Of a stretch of 64,000 nucleotides of DNA, positions 26,947 through 33,832 are shown one piece after another. Below the pieces are notes generated by a model. That model ran no database searches. It was not told where the DNA came from and saw only the letters and a program-made list of their open reading frames with translations. Position 1 is the first letter of the stretch. Each line of letters opens with the position of its first letter. The position numbers and the translations under genes are program-made. The DNA is from Paenibacillus cremeus (GTDB lineage: Bacteria; Bacillota; Bacilli; Paenibacillales; NBRC-103111), in NCBI RefSeq assembly GCF_007786445.1, contig NZ_VNJI01000001.1, forward strand, positions 310,001 through 374,000, read 5' to 3'.

Positions 26947-28060
26947 TGCACATTCCGATTCCGGAGCCATCGGCCGAAACGTCGAGTACTTGCTCGGCGA
27001 GTTGGACCGCCATATTCATGATCCCGCTTACCGTGATCGGCTCAAGCGGTCGCTCAAGCAGCTGATCGATGTGAAATTTGCTTTGGATGAGTCCTCGATT
27101 GTTGCGATTACGGACCCTCGGGGCAAAATTTTATACGTCAACGATACGTTTTGTAAAATTTCTAAGTTTAGCCGCGACGAGCTGCTCGGTCAGGATCATC
27201 GGATGATTAATTCCGGCCATCACAGTAAGGCGTTTATGAAACAGCTGTGGGCTACCATCTCATCAGGCCAGGTGTGGTCCGGAGATATTAAGAACAAAGC
27301 CAAGGACGGTACGTATTACTGGGTGAATACGACGATCGTTCCTTTTTTGAGTGAGGCTGGAGAGCCGTACCAGTATTTGGCCATCCGCAATGAAGTGACC
27401 CGTCTGAAAAAGATCGAGGAAGAGCTGCAGCACATGATGACCAAGGTCATTCAAATTCAGGAGGAGGAGCGGCAGCGCTTTTCCCGCGAGCTGCATGACG
27501 GCATCGGGCAAAGTCTGTTCTCGCTGCTCATTCAGATGGACCATATCATTAGCGAGCATCAGCTCGCAGGGCAGCTTGGCAAGCTGCGCCAAGAGGTATC
27601 GCATATTATGGAGGATGTGCGAGGACTGGCTTGGGAGCTCAGGCCTTCGATCCTCGATGACATGGGCGTCGTTCCCGCGATTCGCCGTCATCTGGAGAAG
27701 TTCTCGCAGCATTATGGGATTCAGGTGGATTTTGAATGCAATTTGCGCAAGCGGCTGAGCTTCCATATGGAGACCGCCATTTACCGCATTATCCAGGAGT
27801 CGCTTATGAATCTGGCGAAGTATGCGGAAGTATCTAGCGCATCGCTAAGTATCCGTGAAACGGAAAACATGCTGTTCGTAGAGATTGTGGATCATGGCAA
27901 AGGCTTTGATCTGAACGCTGATCGCAGCGGCGTGGGGCTATTCAGTATGGAGGAGCGGGCGAGGGGGATCGGCGGGACCTTGAAGGTGCGCAGCGTGCCG
28001 GACGATGGTACGACGGTTACGCTAACGGTACCATTGCAGAGGGATGATTCTGTGAGGTAA
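26939..28060 (+). CDS. PAS-domain histidine kinase, HisKA_3 (NreB/DesK) type
   Basis: The soluble 373-residue kinase has a helical lead (1-45), a PAS domain (about 48-165: VAITDPRGKILYVNDTFCKISKFSRDELLG to YLAIRNEVTRLKK), a HisKA_3 dimerisation domain with RFSRELHDGIGQSLFSL (phospho-acceptor His186), and an ATPase domain (VDHGKGFD, GVGLFSMEERARGIGG). The layout matches NreB, but the PAS domain has one cysteine only (FCK), so it cannot hold the four-cysteine Fe-S cluster of staphylococcal NreB. It may sense through another ligand or mainly through the GAF protein. It has a TTG start overlapping the regulator gene. Confidence 0.88.
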   Translation: MTSAHSDSGAIGRNVEYLLGELDRHIHDPAYRDRLKRSLKQLIDVKFALDESSIVAITDPRGKILYVNDTFCKISKFSRDELLGQDHRMINSGHHSKAFMKQLWATISSGQVWSGDIKNKAKDGTYYWVNTTIVPFLSEAGEPYQYLAIRNEVTRLKKIEEELQHMMTKVIQIQEEERQRFSRELHDGIGQSLFSLLIQMDHIISEHQLAGQLGKLRQEVSHIMEDVRGLAWELRPSILDDMGVVPAIRRHLEKFSQHYGIQVDFECNLRKRLSFHMETAIYRIIQESLMNLAKYAEVSSASLSIRETENMLFVEIVDHGKGFDLNADRSGVGLFSMEERARGIGGTLKVRSVPDDGTTVTLTVPLQRDDSVR

Positions 28061-28084
28061 AATGTTATTAAGAGCAGAGAGCTT

Positions 28085-28121
28085 AAAAAACGTCCGGAGA
28101 TGAGACCCGGACGTTTTTTTC
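28085..28121. terminator. Bidirectional intrinsic terminator
   Basis: AACGTCCGG (28089-28097) and CCGGACGTT (28107-28115) form a perfect 9-bp stem, flanked by A on the left and seven T on the right. It serves both the kinase gene and the convergent DoxX gene. Confidence 0.9.
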
Positions 28122-28148
28122 TTTTACCTCACTGCCGGCTGCAGGGGC

Positions 28149-28700
28149 TTACGCATGAGCCGGATGATGCTTGTCGCCGCCACGGCCGTGGCCGTGGTCG
28201 TGATGCTTGAAGACGTTCACGAGGTGGTGCACATACGGTTTCACGTAGTAGGCGACCCCGAATCGTCCTGCGTTCGCTCCAGCGGTGATGAGGATAATGC
28301 CGAGCAATGTCAACCAAGGGTTAGTGCTTACCGTTCCGGCGAACATATACATGAAGTTCATCAGCAGCCCGAAGAACATGGCCGTTGTGGTGAGCACTCC
28401 GAGGATGAGTCCGATCCCGACCAGAAGCTCACCCCATGGAATCAGAAGGTTAAACAGCTTCACATTCGGCAGGGCGAAGGCTTTGAGGAAGGCTACGAAG
28501 GTAGGGTAGACTGCCTCATGGGTGGCGGTGTCTGCAATCGGCTTCGCGATTGCATTGGTCAGAAATCCGGTGGCGTCAAACGGCTTCGCTCCGGTAATTT
28601 TGTGCCAGCCGGCGGTGAGCCATTCCCATCCGACATAGAGTCGTAAGAAGGTCAGCAGCACTGCCGCGGCTTTATTTTCACGTAACCATTTCGTTAACAT
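28149..28700 (-). CDS. DoxX-family membrane protein with histidine-rich tail
   Basis: The 183-residue protein has four hydrophobic segments and the DoxX features FLRLYVGWEWLTAGWHKITG, LLIPWGELLVGIGLILGVLT and a final LTLLGIILITAGANAGRFGV. DoxX/DoxD proteins are quinone-linked redox membrane proteins, and exact roles differ. The C-terminal HHDHGHGRGGDKHHPAHA is unusually histidine-rich and may bind metal. GGGAGAG precedes the ATG. A palindromic operator-like site lies at 28723-28740, in the promoter region. Confidence 0.85.
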   Translation of the reverse strand: MLTKWLRENKAAAVLLTFLRLYVGWEWLTAGWHKITGAKPFDATGFLTNAIAKPIADTATHEAVYPTFVAFLKAFALPNVKLFNLLIPWGELLVGIGLILGVLTTTAMFFGLLMNFMYMFAGTVSTNPWLTLLGIILITAGANAGRFGVAYYVKPYVHHLVNVFKHHDHGHGRGGDKHHPAHA

Positions 28701-28722
28701 AGAAATCTCTCCCTTATTTTAT

Positions 28723-28740
28723 TAGTGAAATTTATCACAA
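28723..28740 (-). promoter_or_regulatory. Palindrome resembling a CRP/FNR or Rex operator before the DoxX gene
   Basis: TAGTGAAATTTATCACAA contains AGTGA-N6-TCACA, one base off the CRP/FNR-type TGTGA-N6-TCACA. It also matches the Rex pattern TTGTGAA-N4-TTCACAA with two mismatches. Both regulators respond to low oxygen or a high NADH ratio, which would suit a DoxX redox gene. The rest of 28741-29012 shows no gene I can support. Confidence 0.5.
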
Positions 28741-29012
28741 AGTGCGGTATGCATATTAGTCTTTTATACCATAGCTGACGATTTTGGCTGTTAAGATCGC
28801 TTGAACCGGCGGTCATTTTTTAGCGGGACTCGGTTAGGTCTTGCTTGTTGAAGTTTCATTTGGCGCCGCCCCTTTCCTCTGTTCTATGTCTTTATCATAC
28901 CGTCCTCGAGCTTTCGTGAACATCGGTGGGACCCCTGAGCTTGAGGGGGATTCTTCCCTATATTTGGATTCAGGGTTTTCACTCCGGGCTGGAGCGATGA
29001 TAAAAAATGGCC

Positions 29013-29084
29013 TTTACAAATAAGAATGGCTGGAATATGATCAAATTGTATCACTTAACAAAATCGGGTTTCATTAAATGAAAC
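29013..29084 (+). promoter_or_regulatory. Sigma-A promoter and 17-bp palindrome before the methyltransferase gene
   Basis: TTTACA (29013-29018) and TATGAT (29036-29041) are 17 bases apart. About 25 bases downstream GTTTCATTAAATGAAAC (29068-29084) is a perfect palindrome, ending directly before the GAGGTGG ribosome binding site. It is a likely repressor site; the regulator is unknown. Confidence 0.6.
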
Positions 29085-29099
29085 GAGGTGGTGCAGGAC

Positions 29100-29873
29100 A
29101 TGGATATTAAGCAAAAGGTTATGGAGCAGTTTGGCAAGCATGCGCAGGGGTATGTTACGAGTACGTCCCATTCGTCCCGGGAAGATTTGAGTATTTTGGA
29201 GGAGTGGGCCGGAGCGGAGCAGCCGGAGCGTGCGCTGGATGTGGCTACCGGAGGCGGTCATGCCGCGAACGTCTTGGCGCCTTTGGTGAAGCAGCTGACT
29301 GCGCTGGATTTGACGCCGGAAATTTTGCAGGCGTCCGAAGCATTTTTGAAATCGAAAGGTCATACCGAGGTGCAGTTTGTGCTGGGAGATGCGGAGTCGC
29401 TTCCTTTTGCCGATGAGAGCTTTGAGCTGGTGACCTGCCGGATTGCGGCGCATCATTTTCCCAACCCGGATGCCTTTGTTCAAGAGGTGCACAGGGTGCT
29501 GTCGCCGCAGGGCTGCTTCCTGTTGTTCGACAATGTCGCTCCCGAGCCGGATGAGCTGGACGTCATCTATAACAAAATCGAGAAGGACCGCGATCCGAGC
29601 CACTTCAGAGCTTGGAAAAAGACGGAGTGGATCCGTATGGCGGAGTCGGCTGGATTTTATACCGAGCAGCTGCTGCAGGCTCCGAAGCCGTTTCAATTCG
29701 AGTCGTGGTGCGAGCGCATGAGCTTTGCCGGTGAGGATAAGGATGCGCTTGAGCGTTACATGCTGGAGCAAACACCGGAGGTTCGACGGGCGCTTGATGT
29801 ACAAGAGGAGCAGGGGAAGCTGGTCAGCTTTCAGGGCAGCTATTGTATGATGAAGCTGAGGAAGCTGTGGTAA
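29100..29873 (+). CDS. Class I SAM-dependent methyltransferase
   Basis: The 257-residue soluble protein has a Methyltransf_11-type core: ALDVATGGGHAANVLAP (SAM-binding motif I), LTALDLTPEILQASEAF (motif II acidic end), VQFVLGDAESLPFADESFELVTCRIAAHHF and VHRVLSPQGCFLLFDN. It resembles B. subtilis YcgJ and UbiE/COQ5-like proteins. The substrate is unknown. GTG 29088 is in frame, but GAGGTGG at 29085 is eight bases before ATG 29100. It has its own promoter and palindromic operator and appears monocistronic. Confidence 0.85.
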   Translation: MDIKQKVMEQFGKHAQGYVTSTSHSSREDLSILEEWAGAEQPERALDVATGGGHAANVLAPLVKQLTALDLTPEILQASEAFLKSKGHTEVQFVLGDAESLPFADESFELVTCRIAAHHFPNPDAFVQEVHRVLSPQGCFLLFDNVAPEPDELDVIYNKIEKDRDPSHFRAWKKTEWIRMAESAGFYTEQLLQAPKPFQFESWCERMSFAGEDKDALERYMLEQTPEVRRALDVQEEQGKLVSFQGSYCMMKLRKLW

Positions 29874-30022
29874 GGGCTGTTGCGTCACGTTTCATTTGAA
29901 CTCCCGGAGGTCAGACGGTTCGATTGTAAGGGGAACGCTTTATTTTGAAGATAAAACAAAGAAGTCGGTCACAGGTTCTAACGGAACTTGGGAGCGGCTT
30001 CTTGGGCATTTTTCAGCAGGGA

Positions 30023-30592
30023 TTAGTCTGTTGCTTCTTCCGGCGGGAAAATCGTGCTCAGGTCGATGGAGATGCAGGAGAAGCTCGGAGAGGTGAGGGT
30101 CTGCTCCTCGGTTAGGGTGTTGATCAGCCGGTAGGTGCCGTTTACGAGCGCGAATTGCTCGACCATGCGGTAGTGGGGATCCGCCAGCCAGTACTCTTTG
30201 ACGCCATTGGCTTCGTAGAGCGATTTTTTGAGTGTTTTGTCTCTGCGCGAGGTGCTTCTGGACAGGATTTCCACCAGCAGATCGGGAGCACCGAAAATGT
30301 AGCCGTCACGGATGATGCCGAGGTTCTCGTTAGCGATGTAAATGACGTCTGGCTGAACGATGTTGTCTTCGTCGAAGTGGACATCTAGCGGTGCTAAATA
30401 GATTTTGCCGTTTAGATGGCAGGTGGTATGAATGGAACGGTAAAAATTACCCAAGATGGATTGATGCGCAACCTTAGGCGAGGACAAAAAATCGTACCGC
30501 ACGCCCCCGATAATCTCATACCGCTCCGGGATATCGTAAGTCCCTTGCTGCTCCTTAATTACTGGCTTCTTCTTAGTGTCCTTGTCGCTCAT
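30023..30592 (-). CDS. Uma2-family protein (DUF820), PD-(D/E)XK nuclease fold
   Basis: The 189-residue protein follows the Uma2 pattern: ERYEIIGGVRYDFLSSPKVAHQSILGNFYRSI, then QPDVIYIANENLGIIRDGYIFGAPDLLVEILSRSTSRRDKTLKKSLYEANGVKEYWLADP. The D in QPDV, the E in LLVEILS and the K in the YEANGVKEYW context form the PD-(D/E)XK-like site. The family is abundant in Cyanobacteria and Bacillota, and its role is unknown (nuclease fold). GGGGGAATTTTG precedes ATG 30592; TTG 30595 is also in frame. It is divergent from the tetR gene. Confidence 0.85.
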   Translation of the reverse strand: MSDKDTKKKPVIKEQQGTYDIPERYEIIGGVRYDFLSSPKVAHQSILGNFYRSIHTTCHLNGKIYLAPLDVHFDEDNIVQPDVIYIANENLGIIRDGYIFGAPDLLVEILSRSTSRRDKTLKKSLYEANGVKEYWLADPHYRMVEQFALVNGTYRLINTLTEEQTLTSPSFSCISIDLSTIFPPEEATD

Positions 30593-30666
30593 CAAAATTC
30601 CCCCATTCTATGAAAATATTAGTTACTATCTCTATTGTAACATATAGGAATTTTCCATGGATACTC

Positions 30667-30753
30667 TTGACAGTAATTATTGACCAGGAGTAAAATACCA
30701 AACAGAGGAATATTGAACAAACGTTTAAAACAAATGTTCAAAACGGATGTTCA
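30667..30753 (+). promoter_or_regulatory. tetR-efflux promoter with TGTTCA half-sites
   Basis: TTGACA (30667-30672) and TAAAAT (30691-30696) are 18 bases apart. Just downstream, TGAACA (30714-30719) and TGTTCA (30735-30740) form an imperfect 27-bp palindrome, and a further TGTTCA lies at 30748-30753. This fits an operator for the adjacent TetR regulator acting on its own operon. Confidence 0.6.
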
Positions 30754-30848
30754 AGGTAAACCCGGGCAAACTAACGGTTGCTGAAAAAGGCAAGCTGCGG
30801 GGGCGGGTGCTGTGGCTTTTATTGCACGCTGATAATTGGAGGGGCGAT

Positions 30849-31454
30849 ATGAAAGCAGATACGCAGGCCAAGGATGTGAAGCTGAAAATTTTGGATGCGG
30901 CGAAGAAGCTGTTTGCGCAAAAAGGGTTCGAGGGCACAACGGTCCGGCAAATTTGCGATGAAGCGGGGGTGGCGCTGGCGCTTGTTTCGTACCATTTTGG
31001 CGGGAAGGAAAATGTGTTCTATGCCTTGTTCGAGGCGTTCACGCCGGAGTTTTTGCATAAGGACTATGCGCTCGCGGAGCCGGTAGAGGATTTGCTGTCG
31101 CTGATCCGCGATTTCGCACGGTTTCGTTTGGCGGAGCCGGAGCTGATCAACCTGCTGCAGCAAGAGATCATGATGCAGAGCCCGCGATTGGATAAGGTGC
31201 AGCCGATCGTTTTTGCCTTGTGGAAGCAGCTGCGCGCCATCTTGCAAGCCGGTAAAGCGACAGGGCAGTTCGAGTACGAATCGCTGAAGCATACGGTTCA
31301 TTTTGTCGTGGGGGCGCTCATTTTTACACGCAACAGCTCATTCTTCGATCAGCTGCTGCAAGAGGATGGGGTGCAGACGAACGAGGATGAAGAGACGCTG
31401 ATCCGGTATACGAGCGATTTTATTCTGGGCGGGTTGAGGTACGAGAAGAAGTAA
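30849..31454 (+). CDS. TetR-family transcriptional regulator
   Basis: The 201-residue protein has an N-terminal helix-turn-helix (ILDAAKKLFAQKGFEGTTVRQICDEAGVALALVSYHFGGKENVFYALF, residues 13-59) and a helical ligand-binding C-terminus. GGAGGGGCGAT stands before ATG 30849; the longer reading from 30747 crosses the probable operator. It heads an operon with a HlyD-type adaptor, an ABC-2 permease and a secreted protein, so it most likely represses this export system and responds to its substrate. Confidence 0.9.
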   Translation: MKADTQAKDVKLKILDAAKKLFAQKGFEGTTVRQICDEAGVALALVSYHFGGKENVFYALFEAFTPEFLHKDYALAEPVEDLLSLIRDFARFRLAEPELINLLQQEIMMQSPRLDKVQPIVFALWKQLRAILQAGKATGQFEYESLKHTVHFVVGALIFTRNSSFFDQLLQEDGVQTNEDEETLIRYTSDFILGGLRYEKK

Positions 31455-31485
31455 CGAGGGGCAACGTGGAGAGGGGACATCAGGG

Positions 31486-32691
31486 ATGAAAAAACAAGTG
31501 GCGGCCATTGTGGTATTGGCGTTAGCGCTGAGCGGCGGGGGATGGATGCTTTCGGCGCAGGGGAAGGATGCGGTGACGCTGGCCAGCACGCATAAAGCGA
31601 GCATTTTGACGGCGGAGCAGGTGAATGTGTCCTTCCAGGGCGTGGGCGGCAAAATTACCGACCTTCCGGTGAAGGAGGAGCAGACGGTGAAAAAGGGCGA
31701 CGTGCTCATGACGCTTGACCCGACGGACATCGATCTGCAGCTTCGCAAAGCGCAGGCGGATGTGGACGTGACGGCGCTGAAGATCAAGCAGGCGGAGGAC
31801 GGCATTCAGGTCGCCGAAGGCAAGCTTGGCAATGCGGTGAAGCAGGCGCAGCTCGGGCTGTCACAGGCGCAGACGCAAGAGGCCCAGGTGGCGGAGGGCG
31901 CGCGCGCCGAGGACATCGAGCGTCAGAAGCTGGCGGTCGCCGCAGCGGACGAAGCGTACACGCATGCGCTGAAGCTGTACAATCAGCTGCTGAACACGGA
32001 GGAGACATACGATAAGAATCCGTATTCCTACAAGGAGCACCGCGATGCCGTAGAGAACGCACGCAGTCAGGTCACGGCACTGGAGAATGGGAGAAGCCAG
32101 CAGCAGGCGGCGTTGACGAAAATGATGAACGGCGCGACGGACAAGGAGCGCAAGCAGGCGGAGCTGCAGACCGGCCGGGCGGAGGCGGTTCTTGAGCAGC
32201 AGCAGCTGGCGGAGGGTGACATCGCGAACCAGCGGATCGGTATCGATGCGCTGAATAAGCAGCTGGAGCAGCAGAAGATTTTGCTGGAGTCGCTGAATGT
32301 GCAGAAGGACCGGTTTTTACTGCGGGCGCCTGCGGATGGCAAGGTTGTCAAAGTCGTGCCGAAGGTCGGGGAGAATGTCGGATCGGGTACGCCGGTCATT
32401 TTGCTCGAAACCGGGAAGCTGTACTTCGATCTGTACGTCGATGAGCGTCAGGTAGGGAAATTCAAGCCGGAGTCGGCGGTGGCGACTCATTTTGCTGCGG
32501 TGCCGGATGAGGTGGAAGGCAAGGTGCAGTTCGTTACGGCAGCACCACAATTTGCTGCACTGCGCATGAGCCGGGAGAAGGGAACGGCCGATCTGAACAT
32601 GTTCCAGGTTCGGGTTTATGTAAACCGCACGGACAAGCTGCTGCCGGGGATGACCGCGGAGGTGCATGTCGATGAAATCGCTGCTCGATGA
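31486..32691 (+). CDS. HlyD-family efflux adaptor (membrane fusion) protein
   Basis: The 401-residue protein has an N-terminal membrane anchor (about 5-25), a lipoyl-like beta domain split by a coiled coil (FQGVGGKITDLPVKEEQTVKKGDVLMTLDPTDIDLQL...coil about 80-260...DRFLLRAPADGKVVKVVPKVGENVGSGTPVILL), then a beta-barrel domain (LYFDLYVDERQVGKF) and LPGMTAEVHVDE at the end. It resembles the YbhG/YhiI adaptors used with ABC-2 drug exporters. It overlaps the permease gene by 20 bases. Confidence 0.9.
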   Translation: MKKQVAAIVVLALALSGGGWMLSAQGKDAVTLASTHKASILTAEQVNVSFQGVGGKITDLPVKEEQTVKKGDVLMTLDPTDIDLQLRKAQADVDVTALKIKQAEDGIQVAEGKLGNAVKQAQLGLSQAQTQEAQVAEGARAEDIERQKLAVAAADEAYTHALKLYNQLLNTEETYDKNPYSYKEHRDAVENARSQVTALENGRSQQQAALTKMMNGATDKERKQAELQTGRAEAVLEQQQLAEGDIANQRIGIDALNKQLEQQKILLESLNVQKDRFLLRAPADGKVVKVVPKVGENVGSGTPVILLETGKLYFDLYVDERQVGKFKPESAVATHFAAVPDEVEGKVQFVTAAPQFAALRMSREKGTADLNMFQVRVYVNRTDKLLPGMTAEVHVDEIAAR

Positions 32692-33832
32692 GTGGAAGTT
32701 CGCGCTGGCGAGCAAGTATGTTCCGGCGATTCTGATTGCGCCTTTGCTTATCGCGGCATTGTTCGGGTATATGTTTCAAAACGGTCAAATCAACGAGGCG
32801 CCGGTAGCGGTCGTGGATGAGGACAACAGCGCCTACAGCCGCTCGTTCATCGACAAGGTCAACTCCACGCAATATCTCAACGTGATCGATGTGTTTCATG
32901 AAGCGATTGCGCCGGAGACGCTGATGGCCAATGAGGAATACATGGCGGTCATTTATTTGCCGCGGGGAATGGAGCAGCTTCGGTTTCAGGGCAAGCAGAT
33001 TAACGTGGGACTTTTGATCGACAATTCCATGCCTTCGGCGATCGGCAACATTCGCTCGGGAATGCAGGAGCTGATCACCATTGAAAATACGACGTTGTCC
33101 GTAGGCAAGCTTAAGGTGCTGGGCATGAGCGATGAAGCGGCGATGGGTATTGCAAGTCCGCTTTCTTTGCAGCAGCGGCTGCTGTTTAATCCGACGTCGG
33201 ATTTTATCGGGTTCATGGTCATAGGCTTTGTCAATGTCGTGGCACTGGGGATTACGGCGATCGGGGCGGCGTCCATCGTGCCAAGATTGCGACTGGAAGG
33301 CAAGCTGGAGGAAGCATTGCGCTCACCTCTTGGGCTATGGCCTCGAGTGCTGCCATACGCCGTTATCTCCTGCATCAGCCTGATGCTGGCGTTCGGCTTG
33401 CTGAAGCAGCTTGGCGGGCTGCGTTTTGTCGGTTCGCCGGTGGCGTTCGTCGTGCCGCTGCTATTGTATACGCTGACCGTAACGCTGATGGGCATGGTGG
33501 TCGGCTGGACGGCGGCGGATCCGTCGAAGGTGGCGCTGCGCACGTACGCGATTGTGTATCCTTCGTTCATGCTGTCGGGTGTGCAGGTGGCGACGATTAT
33601 TTTTCCAGGGCCGATTCAGGCGGTGAGTCACGTGCTTCCGCTGACCTGGCTGTTCAAGTTTATCCGGGGCATGGGCTACCGGGGCGGTAAGCTTGCTTAT
33701 TTTGCTCAAGAGCTGGGCGTGTTTGTGCTTATGATCGGGGTGCTGTCGCTGCTGGTCGGCGGGATGATGCTATGGGAGACACGTCGTGCGAAGGTGAAGC
33801 TGAATTCAAAAATGGGAGAGATGGCAGCATGA
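32672..33832 (+). CDS. ABC-2 type transporter permease
   Basis: The 386-residue membrane protein is of the ABC2_membrane_3 type: a first TM segment (about 15-35), a large extracytoplasmic domain (about 40-180: VAVVDEDNSAYSRSFIDKVN...MAVIYLPRGMEQL...QINVGLLIDNSMPSAIGNI), then five TM segments with the family motif FRAP-like FIGFMVIGFVNVVALGITAIGAASIVPRLRLEGKLEEALRSPL and PSFMLSGV. GGAGGTG fits ATG 32672 better than ATG 32666. No ATPase gene is in the operon, so it must use one encoded elsewhere or work without one. Confidence 0.88.
   Translation: MKSLLDEWKFALASKYVPAILIAPLLIAALFGYMFQNGQINEAPVAVVDEDNSAYSRSFIDKVNSTQYLNVIDVFHEAIAPETLMANEEYMAVIYLPRGMEQLRFQGKQINVGLLIDNSMPSAIGNIRSGMQELITIENTTLSVGKLKVLGMSDEAAMGIASPLSLQQRLLFNPTSDFIGFMVIGFVNVVALGITAIGAASIVPRLRLEGKLEEALRSPLGLWPRVLPYAVISCISLMLAFGLLKQLGGLRFVGSPVAFVVPLLLYTLTVTLMGMVVGWTAADPSKVALRTYAIVYPSFMLSGVQVATIIFPGPIQAVSHVLPLTWLFKFIRGMGYRGGKLAYFAQELGVFVLMIGVLSLLVGGMMLWETRRAKVKLNSKMGEMAA

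Noticed and set aside
28841-29023. A 60-residue open frame between DoxX and the methyltransferase
   Set aside because: There is no ribosome binding site, the composition is not protein-like, and its end overlaps the -35 box of the methyltransferase promoter.
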